A stretch of DNA of 64,000 bases from Pseudomonas viridiflava (GTDB taxonomy: Bacteria > Pseudomonadota > Gammaproteobacteria > Pseudomonadales > Pseudomonadaceae), in assembly GCF_900585905.1 (NCBI RefSeq), contig NZ_UTVH01000001.1, positions 620,001 through 684,000 on the forward strand. The letters are read 5' to 3'. Of the stretch, positions 19,251 through 28,937 are shown one piece after another (position 1 is the first letter of the stretch; every line of letters begins with the position of its first letter). The notes beneath the pieces are model-generated. The model was not told the origin of the DNA. It was given only the letters and a program-made list of their open reading frames with translations, and ran no database searches. The translations under genes and the position numbers were made by a program.

Positions 19251-20033
19251 ATGAATACGCGTGGCTTACTCGACCAGCTTCTAAAATCCGGCCAGCAGAT
19301 GCTGCAGGACAAGACCGGCGGTCAGCGTCCGGACGGTAACAAGTCATCATCCGGCGGCCTCGCCGGTGGAATAGGCGACTTGCTGAGCGGCGCGGGCAAG
19401 AGCGGGGGTCTAGGCGGCATGCTGGGCTGCGCGGGCAAGAGTGGCGGCCTGGGTGGCATGTTGTCCGGCGCAGGCGGTGGCGCCCTGGCAGCTGGCGCGA
19501 TGGGCCTGCTGATGGGTAACAAGGGTGCGCGCAAGGTGGGCGGCAAGGTCCTGACCTACGGCGGGCTGGCCGCACTTGGCGTGATCGCCTACAAAGCCTA
19601 CGGCAACTGGCAGGCAAAGCAGGGCGCGGCGCCGCAGGCCGAGCCGCAGACCATCGACCGCGTTGCCCCCGAGCAGGTGGAAGAGCACAGTCAGGCGATC
19701 CTGCAAGCGCTGGTGGCGGCAGCGAAATCCGATGGTCACGTCGATGAACGCGAACGTGAGTTGATCGAAGGCGAGTTCACCCGACTGACGGGTGATCAGG
19801 AGTTGCAGCAGTGGCTGCACGCCGAATTGCACAAGCCGCTGGACCCGGCCGAAGTCGCCCGCGCCGCCCGCACGCCGGAGATGGCCGCTGAAATGTACAT
19901 CGCCAGTGTGATGCTGGTGGACGAAGAACATTTCATGGAGCGCGCTTATCTGGACGAATTGGCACGTCAGCTGAAACTGGCCCCGGCGCTGAAGGCCGAG
20001 CTGGAAATTCAGGTACGTCAGGCTCAGGCTTGA
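19251..20033 (+). CDS. TerB/DUF533 family protein (YebE-like)
   Basis: 260 residues. It starts MNTRGLLDQLLKSGQQMLQD, followed by a glycine-rich, low-complexity section with tandem GKSGGLGGML-type units at about residues 45-80, a hydrophobic patch (GGLAALGVIAYKAYGNW) and a DUF533/TerB-like helical domain from about residue 140 (AILQALVAAAKSDGHVDERER). Relatives are called inner-membrane YebE; function is unknown. A good SD (GGAGG) precedes the ATG. The cysteine inside one glycine repeat looks like a recent substitution. Confidence 0.82.
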   Translation: MNTRGLLDQLLKSGQQMLQDKTGGQRPDGNKSSSGGLAGGIGDLLSGAGKSGGLGGMLGCAGKSGGLGGMLSGAGGGALAAGAMGLLMGNKGARKVGGKVLTYGGLAALGVIAYKAYGNWQAKQGAAPQAEPQTIDRVAPEQVEEHSQAILQALVAAAKSDGHVDERERELIEGEFTRLTGDQELQQWLHAELHKPLDPAEVARAARTPEMAAEMYIASVMLVDEEHFMERAYLDELARQLKLAPALKAELEIQVRQAQA

Positions 20034-20279
20034 TATTTGGCTTGAATTGACGACCGGTTGAAGGTGCATCGCGCCGGCATTTCAGCAATTGACGCCGGTT
20101 GCGGTGCCGCGCTTATCCTCTGTGGGATATTTCCTCATTTTTTGTTGAAATAGCTCTGATTTTCGTCGGAAACAACCTCATGAGTTCGCTAAAGCCTGGG
20201 CTATACTCAGGCCGCGATGGATCGCTTGGCGGTCCGCTTCTTGAACCCGGTGTGAAGCCCGGTGTTGAACTCTTGAGGG

Positions 20280-21908
20280 ATGACCGTGAAGAACTGGACC
20301 TTGCGCCAACGGATTCTGGCAAGTTTTGCCGTGATCATCACCATCATGCTGTTGATGGTTGTCGTTTCTTTTTTCCGCCTGTTATCCATTCAGTCCAGTG
20401 AAGAAGAAGTGCGGCTCGATGCGCTGCCGGGTGTTTATTACAGCACCCTGATGCGCAGCGCCTGGGGCGAAAGTTACATCCGCACCCTGGAGTTGATTGG
20501 TGAGGGGCAGGGCCGGCCCCTGACCCAGGCAGAAAAGGATCAGTTCCGGGATTTCGAAGTTCGCCTGCAGGAGCAGGTCGATAACTACAAAACCACTATT
20601 TTCGACGAAGCTGATCGTGTCAACTTCGCTGATTTCGAACGACAGCGCGATGCCTATACGCGGCTGCTCGCCGATGTCCACGCCAGTTATCAGCGCGGTG
20701 ACTATTCCGCCGCCCGCGCCGAGTTTTACGACCAGACCCGGCCGGTCTGGACCCTGGGCCGCAAGCAGCTCAATGACATTATCGTGATCAACAAGAAAGT
20801 GGCCGATGATGCGACCAACAATATTGTCTCGGCGGTTACCGGGGCCAAGATCAGCATGGTCCTGTCTCTTCTGATTGCAGTCATCGCCGCCGTGACCTGT
20901 GGTCTGCTGCTGATGCGCTCGATCATTGCACCGATGCAACGCATCGTCAGTATCCTTGACGTCATGCGTACCGGCGATCTGAGCCAGCGTCTCAGCCTGG
21001 ACCGCAAGGATGAATTCGACGCCGTGCAAACCGGCTTCAATGCCATGGTCACCGAGCTGACCGGGCTGGTTTCCCAGGCCCAGCGTTCCTCCATCCAGGT
21101 CACGACCTCGGTGACCGAGATCGCCGCGACTTCGCGCCAGCAGCAGGCCACCGCGACTGAAACGGCCGCGACCACCACGGAGATCGGCGCTACCTCGCGG
21201 GAAATTGCCGCCACCTCGCGTGACCTTGTGCGCACCATGACTGAAGTCACCAATGCTGCCGATCAGGCCTCCAACCTCGCCGGGTCCGGCCAGCAAGGGC
21301 TGGCGCGCATGGAGGAAACCATGCATCAGGTGATGGGCGCGGCGGATCTGGTGAATGCCAAACTGGCAATCCTCAATGAGAAGGCCGGCAACATCAACCA
21401 AGTGGTGGTGACCATCGTCAAGGTGGCCGACCAGACCAACCTGCTGTCGCTCAATGCCGCCATCGAGGCGGAGAAGGCGGGCGAGTACGGACGCGGTTTC
21501 GCAGTGGTTGCCACGGAAGTACGACGCCTGGCAGACCAGACTGCGGTTGCAACCTACGACATCGAACAGATGGTGCGTGAGATTCAGTCAGCGGTGTCGG
21601 CGGGCGTGATGGGCATGGACAAGTTTTCCGAAGAAGTGCGGCGCGGCATGTTCGAAGTGACTCAGGTTGGCGAGCAACTGACCCAGATCATTCAGCAGGT
21701 GCAGGCGCTGGCGCCCCGCGTGCTGATGGTCAACGAAGGGATGCAGGCTCAGGCCACCGGCGCCGAACAGATCAACCAGGCACTGGTGCAGTTGGGCGAT
21801 GCCAGCAGCCAGACCGTGGAGTCGCTGCGTCAGGCCAGTTTTGCCATCGACGAGCTGAGCCAGGTGGCGGTTGGATTGCGCAGTGGCGTATCGCGCTTCA
21901 AGGTGTGA
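20280..21908 (+). CDS. wspA: WspA, membrane-bound methyl-accepting chemoreceptor
   Basis: 542 residues. TM1 lies at about residues 10-32 (ILASFAVIITIMLLMVVVSF), a periplasmic four-helix-type sensor domain follows to about residue 190, then TM2 (MVLSLLIAVIAAVTCGLLLM), a HAMP linker and a long coiled-coil signalling domain. The hairpin tip reads NLLSLNAAIEAEKAGEYGRGFAVVATEVRRLADQ, the WspA form of the MCP signature (EAEKAGEYG rather than EAARAGEQG). In other pseudomonads it senses surface growth and activates WspE. It is the first gene of the wsp operon, wspA-B-C-D-E-F-R, with GAGGG as SD. Confidence 0.93.
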   Translation: MTVKNWTLRQRILASFAVIITIMLLMVVVSFFRLLSIQSSEEEVRLDALPGVYYSTLMRSAWGESYIRTLELIGEGQGRPLTQAEKDQFRDFEVRLQEQVDNYKTTIFDEADRVNFADFERQRDAYTRLLADVHASYQRGDYSAARAEFYDQTRPVWTLGRKQLNDIIVINKKVADDATNNIVSAVTGAKISMVLSLLIAVIAAVTCGLLLMRSIIAPMQRIVSILDVMRTGDLSQRLSLDRKDEFDAVQTGFNAMVTELTGLVSQAQRSSIQVTTSVTEIAATSRQQQATATETAATTTEIGATSREIAATSRDLVRTMTEVTNAADQASNLAGSGQQGLARMEETMHQVMGAADLVNAKLAILNEKAGNINQVVVTIVKVADQTNLLSLNAAIEAEKAGEYGRGFAVVATEVRRLADQTAVATYDIEQMVREIQSAVSAGVMGMDKFSEEVRRGMFEVTQVGEQLTQIIQQVQALAPRVLMVNEGMQAQATGAEQINQALVQLGDASSQTVESLRQASFAIDELSQVAVGLRSGVSRFKV

Positions 21909-21917
21909 GGCGCGCCC

Positions 21918-22463
21918 ATGAGCGATCAATCAGCCCATCGCGGCAGCGCGCCGGTGATGGCAAAACACAAGTTGTTCCTGCTGTTTCGCATCGGCGCCGA
22001 GCGTTACGCCCTTGAGGCGGCGGAGATTGCCGAGGTGTTGCCGCATCTGAATCTCAAGGCGATTGCCCACGCACCGCACTGGGTGGCGGGCATGCTCGCG
22101 CATCGCGGGCAGGTGATTCCGGTGATTGACCTCGCCGCCCTGGCATTCGGCCAGCAAGCGCGTGCGCGAACCAGTACCCGGTTGGTGCTGGTCAATTATC
22201 GCGCCCAGGCCGGGCAGCCGAGGCAACTTCTGGGTCTGATCATCGAGCAGGCTACCGATACCCTGCGTTGCCTGCCCGAGGAGTTCAAGGCGTACGGCCT
22301 GGACAACCCCGGCGCTGCCTGGCTCGGTCCGGTGCGCGAGGACCCGGCGGGGCTGGTGCAGTGGATCAAGGTTCACGACCTGCTCAGTGAACAGGTGCGC
22401 GAGTTGCTGTACCCACCGCAGGTGCAGAACGAAGACGCGGCGGGGGGCAGACATGAATCCTGA
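21918..22463 (+). CDS. wspB: WspB, CheW-like coupling protein
   Basis: 181 residues forming one CheW domain (KLFLLFRIGAERYALEAAEIAEVLP through HWVAGMLAHRGQVIPVIDLA). It couples the WspA receptor to the WspE kinase in the cytoplasm. It starts 9 bp after wspA and its end overlaps wspC by 11 bp. Position and domain make the wspB name safe, though CheW domains alone do not distinguish WspB from WspD. Confidence 0.9.
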   Translation: MSDQSAHRGSAPVMAKHKLFLLFRIGAERYALEAAEIAEVLPHLNLKAIAHAPHWVAGMLAHRGQVIPVIDLAALAFGQQARARTSTRLVLVNYRAQAGQPRQLLGLIIEQATDTLRCLPEEFKAYGLDNPGAAWLGPVREDPAGLVQWIKVHDLLSEQVRELLYPPQVQNEDAAGGRHES

Positions 22464-23724
22464 AGAGCGTTTTTTCAGCTTTCTCAAGGACCGCATCGGT
22501 CTGGATGTGGCCTCCATAGGCGAGACGATTGTCGAGCGCGCCCTGGGCCAGCGCGTTCAGGCGACACAGTCGGCCAACAGCGACGCGTACTGGTATCTGC
22601 TGCAGTCTTCGGCTGAAGAACAGCAGGCGCTGATTGAAGCGGTCATCGTCCCCGAGACCTGGTTTTTTCGCTACGCCGAGTCGTTCGTTTCTCTGGCGCA
22701 GCTGGCCCGCGCGCGCGCCGAGCACCTGAGTAACACGCGCCCGGTGCGCATCCTCAGCCTGCCTTGCTCCACCGGTGAAGAGCCTTATTCCATCGCCATG
22801 ACCTTGCTGGACGCTAATCTGCGGCCGGCGCAGTTCACTATTGATGCCATGGATATCAGCCCGCTGTCGATTCAGCGTGCGCGTCGTGGGGTGTATGGCA
22901 AAAACTCGTTTCGCAGCACTGACGTCAGCTTCCGTGAACGCTATTTCGATGCAATCGGGCAGGGCTACGAGTTGCAGGCCCGAGTGCGCGAGCGCGTTGA
23001 TTTTCGCGCGGGGAATCTACTCGATCCTGCGCTGCTGGCGCGGACCCCGTACGACTTCGTCTTCTGTCGCAACCTGCTGATCTACTTCGATCAGCCCACG
23101 CAACAGCATGTGTTCGAAGTGCTCAAACGGTTGACCCGTGACGACGGTGTGCTGTTCATCGGCCCGGCCGAAGGCAGCCTGCTGACGCGTATGGGCATGC
23201 GCTCCATAGGCCTGCCGCAGACGTTTGCTTTCAGTCATTTCGTGCAACCCACGGCAGCGCAGATACCTGCGCCGTCCGCGCTGCCGCGCCCTGAATTTTC
23301 GCCTCGCACGCAATCGCGACCATTGCCGCGTGGTGCCGCGCAGCCAGCGGCGAAGCCTCATATCCCTACGCCAAACGCCGCAGGGGTGCCGCGCGATGAC
23401 AGTGCGGCGACGCTCCTGGCCAGCATCGCCACGCTGGCCAATGAAGGCAAGAGTGCCGAAGCCAGAGCTGCATGCGAGCGCTTTTTGCAGGCCCGTCCGC
23501 CTGAGGCGCAGGTGTTTTACTGGCTGGGTCTGTTGAGCGAAGTGGAGGGCGGCACTGCCCAGGCCCAAGGGTTTTATCGCAAAGCGCTGTACCTTGAGCC
23601 GCAGCACCCCGAAGCCCTGGCGCAACTGGCGGCGTTGCTGGCCGCGCAGGGCGACAGTGCCGGTGCCCGGCGTCTGAACGAGCGCGCAGCGCGCGGTGCC
23701 GATAAGCAAGGAGGCCGTCGATGA
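22453..23724 (+). CDS. wspC: WspC, CheR-type methyltransferase with TPR tail
   Basis: 423 residues. The CheR domain includes VPETWFFRYAESF (receptor methylation site region), LSLPCSTGEEPYSIAM (SAM motif I) and DFVFCRNLLIYFD. A proline/alanine-rich linker at about residues 270-320 precedes TPR-like helices (QVFYWLGLLSEVEG, ALYLEPQHPEALAQL). It should methylate WspA glutamates and so raise pathway activity, against WspF. The start at 22453 (MNPEERFFSF) is inside the wspB end and is chosen over a longer frame with no homologous sequence. Its stop overlaps the wspD start (ATGA). Confidence 0.92.
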   Translation: MNPEERFFSFLKDRIGLDVASIGETIVERALGQRVQATQSANSDAYWYLLQSSAEEQQALIEAVIVPETWFFRYAESFVSLAQLARARAEHLSNTRPVRILSLPCSTGEEPYSIAMTLLDANLRPAQFTIDAMDISPLSIQRARRGVYGKNSFRSTDVSFRERYFDAIGQGYELQARVRERVDFRAGNLLDPALLARTPYDFVFCRNLLIYFDQPTQQHVFEVLKRLTRDDGVLFIGPAEGSLLTRMGMRSIGLPQTFAFSHFVQPTAAQIPAPSALPRPEFSPRTQSRPLPRGAAQPAAKPHIPTPNAAGVPRDDSAATLLASIATLANEGKSAEARAACERFLQARPPEAQVFYWLGLLSEVEGGTAQAQGFYRKALYLEPQHPEALAQLAALLAAQGDSAGARRLNERAARGADKQGGRR

Positions 23725-24404
23725 GCAAAATCTTCAGCTACGCAAGCTTCATCCATGAAGACGCCCAGCCTATCGATGACTGCTGGAACGTGATCGGGGT
23801 TCATGGTGATCGCTCGTGTCCCTTGCTGGCTGATCATATTCACTGCCGCAACTGTCCGGTGTACGCCGCTGCGGCGACGAAGCTGCTGGACCGCTACGCG
23901 CTGAGCCGTGACGACCAGGTGCAGACGGTCGATATGCAGGTGCAGACCAAGACCCGCTCGGTCATGGTCTTTCGCCTTGGTGAGGAATGGCTCGGGCTGG
24001 CGACAAGGTGTCTGGTGGAGATCGCCCCGTTGCAGACGATTCACTCATTGCCGCATCAGCGCTCTCGGGCCTTGCTCGGCGTCGCCAATGTGCGCGGCGC
24101 GCTGGTGGCCTGTCTGTCGCTGGTTGAATTGCTCGGCCTCGACTCGACATCAGTGGCGGTGCAATCCAGCCGGGTCATGCCGCGCATGCTCATCGTTGCC
24201 GCGCAAGGTGGCCCGGTGGTGGTGCCTGTAGATGAAGTTCACGGTATTCACGCAATCGACGAACAGCTGCTGGACGAGGCCTCAACGTCCGGTACTAACG
24301 CCAACGCGCGCTTCACGCGTGGCGTCCTGCAGTGGAAGGAGTACAGCCTGCGCCTGCTGGATGAAGACCAATTGCTGTCAGCGATCAACCGGAGCCTTTC
24401 ATGA
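23721..24404 (+). CDS. wspD: WspD, second CheW-like coupling protein
   Basis: 227 residues. An N-terminal extension with DDCWNVIGVHGDRSCPLL and HIHCRNCPVYAAAA carries three cysteines in a CPLL...HCRNCP arrangement, typical of WspD. A CheW domain follows (SVMVFRLGEEWLGLATRCLVEI onward). It is a coupling protein of the Wsp complex; why two exist is thought to relate to complex location. It overlaps wspC and wspE by ATGA on both sides, implying translational coupling. Confidence 0.92.
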   Translation: MSKIFSYASFIHEDAQPIDDCWNVIGVHGDRSCPLLADHIHCRNCPVYAAAATKLLDRYALSRDDQVQTVDMQVQTKTRSVMVFRLGEEWLGLATRCLVEIAPLQTIHSLPHQRSRALLGVANVRGALVACLSLVELLGLDSTSVAVQSSRVMPRMLIVAAQGGPVVVPVDEVHGIHAIDEQLLDEASTSGTNANARFTRGVLQWKEYSLRLLDEDQLLSAINRSLS

Positions 24405-26758
24405 CCCCAGATGAAATGCGCGACGCGTCGCTGTTCGAGCTGTTTACCCTCGAAGCCGAAGCCCAGACCCAGGTTCTGAGCGCCGGATTGCTCGCGCTGG
24501 AACGCAACCCCACGCAGGCGGATCAGCTGGAAGCCTGCATGCGCGCCGCGCACTCGCTCAAAGGCGCCGCGCGGATTGTCGGGGTGGCCTTTGGCGTCAG
24601 TGTTTCCCATGTCATGGAGGAGTGTCTGGTGTGCGCCCAGGATGGCCGCCTGTTTCTGCAGCCGGAGCATATTGATGCGTTACTGCAGGGCACTGACCTG
24701 TTGATGCGCATCGCCACGCCCGGGGTCGCCGAGCTGAGCCAGGAAAACATCGACGCTTATGTCGCGCGCATGGAAAAGCTGATCGCGCAGAGCATCGGCC
24801 TGCAGCCGGGTGCTCCAGTTGCAGTGTCGACGCCGTCCGCTGAGGATGCCTTGCTCGCCAGCGCCATGGCGATGACCCGGCCGGCGCCGCCGGTTGCCGA
24901 TCTGCTGGCGCCTGCCGCTGTGCCGCCACCCACCCAGGCCCCCTCTGACAGTGACGAACAGAGCCCGCTGATGCCCGCCAATGCGCGTCGCCGCCGGGCC
25001 TCCGACAGCGGCGAGCGAGTATTGCGGGTCACGGCCGAGCGGCTCAATAGCCTGCTGGACTTGTCCAGCAAATCGCTGGTGGAAACCCAGCGCATCAAGC
25101 CTTATCTGGCCAGTCTGCAGCGTTTGAAACGGATACAGGGCAACAGCAGCAGAGCGCTGGAAGACCTGGAAACCAGTTTTGGCGAAGCCGGGCTCAACGA
25201 GGAGGCGCAGAAAGCACTGGATGAGGCGCGCCGGTTGCTCGCCGAAGCGCAGCAGATGCTGGTACACCAGACCGCCGAGCTGGATGAGTATGGCTGGCTC
25301 GCGGGTCAGCGTGCACAGCAGCTTTATGACACCGCGCTGGCCTGTCGCATGCGCCCGTTTGCCGATGTGCTCAGTGGTCAGGCGCGCATGGTGCGTGATC
25401 TGGGGCGTGAGCTGGGCAAGCAGGTGCGCCTGGAAATCGACGGCGAGAAGACTCAGGTCGACCGCGATGTGCTGGAAAAACTCGAAGCGCCACTGACCCA
25501 CCTCTTGCGCAACGCCGTGGATCACGGCATCGAAATGCCTGAGCAACGCCTTGCCGCAGGCAAACCGGCAGAGGGGCTGATTCGTCTCAAGGCCTCCCAT
25601 CAGGCCGGACAGTTGCTGGTGGAGCTGAGCGACGATGGCGCAGGCGTCGATCTGGAACTGGTGCGCAGCAGCATCATCAAGCGTCAGTTGTCGCCCGCTG
25701 AAACCGCGTCGCAGCTCAGCGAGGAGGAGCTGCTGACGTTTCTGTTCTTGCCGGGCTTCAGCATGAAGGACAAAGTCACCGAAATATCCGGGCGCGGTGT
25801 CGGCCTTGATGCGGTGCATGACATGGTGCGCCAGCTGCGCGGAATGGTCAGTGCGCATCAGCAGTCCGGCCAGGGTACGCGGTTTGTCATGGAAGTGCCG
25901 CTGACCCTCTCGGTGGTGCGCAGCCTGGTGGTGGAAGTCGGCGGCGAAGCCTATGCCTTTCCGCTGGCGCACATCGAACGCATGAGCGACGTGCGCAGTG
26001 AAGACATTGTGCAGCTTGAAGGTCGCCAGCATTTCTGGCACGAAGGGCGCCATGTCGGCCTCGTCGCCGCCAGCCAGCTACTGCAGCGCCCGGCCAGCCA
26101 GACTGCCGAGGGCGCGCTCAAAGTGGTGGTCATTCGGGAGCGTGACGCGGTTTACGGCGTCGCGGTGGAGCGTTTCATCGGCGAACGCACGTTGGTGGTG
26201 CTGCCCCTCGACCCGCGGCTGGGCAAGGTCCAGGATATCTCCGCAGGCGCGCTGCTCGACGACGGTTCGGCGGTCTTGATCATCGATGTCGAAGACATGC
26301 TGCGCTCGGTCGAGAAGCTGCTCAACACTGGCCGTCTCGAACGCATTGATCGGCGCAATCGCCAGGCCGACGCAGTGGTGCGCAAGCGTGTGCTGGTGGT
26401 CGACGATTCGTTGACGGTGCGTGAATTGCAGCGCAAGTTACTGGTCAATCGCGGCTATCAGGTGGCCGTTGCCGTGGACGGTATGGATGGCTGGAATGCG
26501 TTGCGCTCTGAAGACTTCGATTTGCTGATCACCGACATCGACATGCCGCGCATGGACGGTATCGAACTGGTAACGCTGGTGCGCAGGGATACTCGCCTGC
26601 AGTCCCTGCCGGTCATGGTGGTGTCCTATAAGGATCGTGAGGAAGACCGTCGTCGCGGTCTCGATGCCGGGGCCGATTACTATCTGGCCAAGGCCAGTTT
26701 CCACGACGATGCCCTGCTCGATGCCGTTGCTGAATTGATCGGGGATGCAAACGGATGA
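24401..26758 (+). CDS. wspE: WspE, CheA-type hybrid histidine kinase/response regulator
   Basis: 785 residues. Domains in order: HPt with the phospho-accepting His near residue 51 (AAHSLKGAARIVG); a linker with a proline-rich stretch; a CheA-type dimerisation region; HATPase (HLLRNAVDHGIEMPEQR, GRGVGLDAVHDMV); a CheW-like regulatory domain; and a C-terminal receiver (VLVVDDSLTVRELQRKL, LLITDIDMPRMDG). It phosphorylates WspR and WspF in response to WspA. All boxes look intact. It is coupled to wspD and wspF by ATGA overlaps. Confidence 0.94.
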   Translation: MTPDEMRDASLFELFTLEAEAQTQVLSAGLLALERNPTQADQLEACMRAAHSLKGAARIVGVAFGVSVSHVMEECLVCAQDGRLFLQPEHIDALLQGTDLLMRIATPGVAELSQENIDAYVARMEKLIAQSIGLQPGAPVAVSTPSAEDALLASAMAMTRPAPPVADLLAPAAVPPPTQAPSDSDEQSPLMPANARRRRASDSGERVLRVTAERLNSLLDLSSKSLVETQRIKPYLASLQRLKRIQGNSSRALEDLETSFGEAGLNEEAQKALDEARRLLAEAQQMLVHQTAELDEYGWLAGQRAQQLYDTALACRMRPFADVLSGQARMVRDLGRELGKQVRLEIDGEKTQVDRDVLEKLEAPLTHLLRNAVDHGIEMPEQRLAAGKPAEGLIRLKASHQAGQLLVELSDDGAGVDLELVRSSIIKRQLSPAETASQLSEEELLTFLFLPGFSMKDKVTEISGRGVGLDAVHDMVRQLRGMVSAHQQSGQGTRFVMEVPLTLSVVRSLVVEVGGEAYAFPLAHIERMSDVRSEDIVQLEGRQHFWHEGRHVGLVAASQLLQRPASQTAEGALKVVVIRERDAVYGVAVERFIGERTLVVLPLDPRLGKVQDISAGALLDDGSAVLIIDVEDMLRSVEKLLNTGRLERIDRRNRQADAVVRKRVLVVDDSLTVRELQRKLLVNRGYQVAVAVDGMDGWNALRSEDFDLLITDIDMPRMDGIELVTLVRRDTRLQSLPVMVVSYKDREEDRRRGLDAGADYYLAKASFHDDALLDAVAELIGDANG

Positions 26759-27765
26759 AGATTGCCATCGTCAATGACATGCCCATGGCAGTTGAGGCCT
26801 TGCGCCGGGCGCTGGCCTTCGAACCTGCCCATGAGCTGGTCTGGGTGGCCGCCAATGGTGCCGAGGCAGTGCGCCGCTGCGCCGAACTGACGCCGGACCT
26901 GATCCTGATGGATTTGATCATGCCGGTCATGGATGGCGTTGAGGCCACTCGCCAGATCATGGCCGCCACACCTTGCGCCATCGTGATCGTCACTGTCGAC
27001 CGCCAGCAGAACGTACACCGCGTGTTTGAAGCCATGGGCCATGGCGCCATGGACGTGGTGGACACGCCAGCGTTAGGCGTCGGCAACCCGAAGGAGGCGG
27101 CGGCGCCGCTGCTGCGCAAGATTCTCAACGTCAGCTGGCTGCTCGGCCAGGGTCAGGTTCGCGAGCCGCTGGTGTCTGCGCCCCTGCGCGATGTCGTGCA
27201 GCGCCAGAAGCTGGTGGCCATTGGTTCGTCCGCCGGTGGTCCGGCGGCGCTGGAACTTTTATTGAAAGGGTTGCCTGCCAGCTTCCCTGCTGCGGTCGTG
27301 CTGGTGCAACATGTCGATCAGGTGTTTGCCGCCGGCATGGCGGACTGGCTCAGTACAGCCTCCGGCATCCCGGTACGTCTGGCCCGTCAGGGTGAACCGC
27401 CGAGCCCCGGCAATGTGTTGCTGGCAGGCACCAATCACCATATTCGACTGCTCAAAAACGGCACGCTGGCCTACACCGAAGAGCCGGTAAATGAAATTTA
27501 TCGGCCGTCGATTGACGTTTTTTTTGAAAGTGTTGCCCGTTTCTGGACGGGGGACGCAGTGGGCGTGTTGCTGACCGGCATGGGTCGCGACGGTGCCCAG
27601 GGACTCAAGCTGCTGCGCCAGCGCGGCTACCTGACCATCGCCCAGGACCAGCAGTCCTGCGCGGTTTACGGTATGCCCAAGGCCGCTGCAGCCATTGATG
27701 CGGCGGTTGAGATCAGGCCGCTTGATACTATTTCGACGCGCCTGAAAGAAGTGTTTGCCTCATGA
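26755..27765 (+). CDS. wspF: WspF, CheB-type methylesterase
   Basis: 336 residues. An N-terminal receiver domain has DLILMDLIMPVMDGVE with the phospho-Asp near residue 53. A C-terminal CheB methylesterase domain holds the catalytic triad region: Ser in IGSSAGGPAALE, His in VVLVQHVDQVFAAG, Asp in LLTGMGRDGAQGL. It removes methyl groups from WspA and resets the system; loss of WspF in other pseudomonads locks WspR on and gives wrinkly colonies. No disruption is seen here, so a normally regulated state is expected. It overlaps wspE by 4 bp. Confidence 0.94.
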   Translation: MKIAIVNDMPMAVEALRRALAFEPAHELVWVAANGAEAVRRCAELTPDLILMDLIMPVMDGVEATRQIMAATPCAIVIVTVDRQQNVHRVFEAMGHGAMDVVDTPALGVGNPKEAAAPLLRKILNVSWLLGQGQVREPLVSAPLRDVVQRQKLVAIGSSAGGPAALELLLKGLPASFPAAVVLVQHVDQVFAAGMADWLSTASGIPVRLARQGEPPSPGNVLLAGTNHHIRLLKNGTLAYTEEPVNEIYRPSIDVFFESVARFWTGDAVGVLLTGMGRDGAQGLKLLRQRGYLTIAQDQQSCAVYGMPKAAAAIDAAVEIRPLDTISTRLKEVFAS

Positions 27766-27810
27766 GAGTGCAGGTGAAGTGGCGTTCAGGTGTTGACCAG
27801 GAGCTTTTTG

Positions 27811-28824
27811 ATGAATGACGTGCAGTTAGACCTGCTTCAGCCTACCGATGAAAATGCAGCCATGGTGCTGCTGGTTGACGATCAGGCCATGATTGGCGAA
27901 GCGGTAAGGCGCAGCCTGGCCAGTGAAGAAAATATCGATTTTCATTTTTGTGCCGATCCGCATCAGGCGATTGCCCAGGCGATTCAGATCAAGCCGACGG
28001 TCATCCTTCAGGACCTGGTGATGCCCGGCCTGGACGGCTTGACGCTGGTGCGCGAGTACCGCAACAACCCGTCAACCCGGGATATTCCGATTATCGTGCT
28101 GTCGACCAAAGAGGACGCGCTGATCAAAAGCGCGGCGTTCTCTGCAGGTGCCAACGACTATCTGGTCAAGCTGCCGGATACCATTGAGCTGGTTGCGCGT
28201 ATTCGCTATCACTCGCGGTCTTACATGACCCTGCTGCAGCGTGACGAGGCCTACCGCGCTTTACGGGTGAGCCAGCAGCAACTGCTCGACACCAACCTGG
28301 TGCTGCAACGGTTGATGAATTCAGATGGCCTGACCGGGCTGTCCAACCGCCGCCATTTTGATGAATATCTGGAGCTTGAGTGGCGCCGCGCTGCGCGTGA
28401 ACAGACCCCATTGTCGCTGTTGATGATCGACGTCGACTATTTCAAGGCGTTCAACGACAACTTCGGTCATCTTGAGGGCGACGAAGCGTTACGCCAGGTC
28501 GCCAAGGCCATTCGCTCAAGTTCCTCACGCCCCTCCGACCTGCCCGCGCGCTATGGCGGCGAAGAGTTCGCGCTGGTGCTGCCCAATACCTCCCCTGGCG
28601 GTGCACGGCTGCTGGCCGAGAAACTGCGCATCACCGTTGCCGGCCTGAACATCGCTCACGTCGCCCCGGCGCCGGGCGCCAGCCTGACCGTGAGTATCGG
28701 CGTGACAACCATCGTGCCCCAGCCCGGCAGCAACTGTCGCGAGCTGATTCAGGAGGCCGACAAGGGTCTTTACCTGGCCAAGAACGACGGGCGCAACAAG
28801 GTCGTGGCCTGCCAGTTGGTCTGA
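27811..28824 (+). CDS. wspR: WspR, GGDEF response regulator (diguanylate cyclase)
   Basis: 337 residues. The receiver domain has [13 protein letters not shown] (phospho-Asp at residue 68), then a long linker helix, then a GGDEF domain. The active site is GGEEF at residues 249-253, and an intact RxxD product-inhibition site (RPSD, residues 240-243) lies five residues before it. It makes c-di-GMP from two GTP when phosphorylated by WspE, promoting biofilm matrix. ATG at 27811 has a good SD (AGGAG) and gives [10 protein letters not shown]. It is the last gene of the operon, 45 bp after wspF. Confidence 0.95.
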   Translation: MNDVQLDLLQPTDENAAMVLLVDDQAMIGEAVRRSLASEENIDFHFCADPHQAIAQAIQIKPTVILQDLVMPGLDGLTLVREYRNNPSTRDIPIIVLSTKEDALIKSAAFSAGANDYLVKLPDTIELVARIRYHSRSYMTLLQRDEAYRALRVSQQQLLDTNLVLQRLMNSDGLTGLSNRRHFDEYLELEWRRAAREQTPLSLLMIDVDYFKAFNDNFGHLEGDEALRQVAKAIRSSSSRPSDLPARYGGEEFALVLPNTSPGGARLLAEKLRITVAGLNIAHVAPAPGASLTVSIGVTTIVPQPGSNCRELIQEADKGLYLAKNDGRNKVVACQLV

Positions 28825-28892
28825 GTCCGGCGAATACACGCTATTCGCCCCGATCAACGCTCAACGGGCTGCCGTCATCCGGCGCACTCGGG

Positions 28893-28927
28893 TATACTCG
28901 CAGGCTTTGAAAATTTCGCCTGCGAGT
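28893..28927 (+). promoter_or_regulatory. Palindrome overlapping a TATACT -10 box upstream of prfB
   Basis: TATACT at 28893-28898 resembles a -10 box. ACTCGCAGGC at 28896-28905 is perfectly matched by GCCTGCGAGT at 28918-28927 around a 12-nt loop that is AT-rich. The structure ends 10 bp before the prfB ATG, so it could act as an operator or as a leader hairpin. No -35 of quality was seen. Confidence 0.5.
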
Positions 28928-28937
28928 GCTGCCTACC

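Noticed and set aside
20202..20207. TATACT as the wsp operon promoter
   Set aside because: No acceptable -35 at 16-18 bp; too weak to annotate.
24680..26053. 457-codon minus-strand frame opposite wspE
   Set aside because: Antisense to wspE; no start signal or domain.
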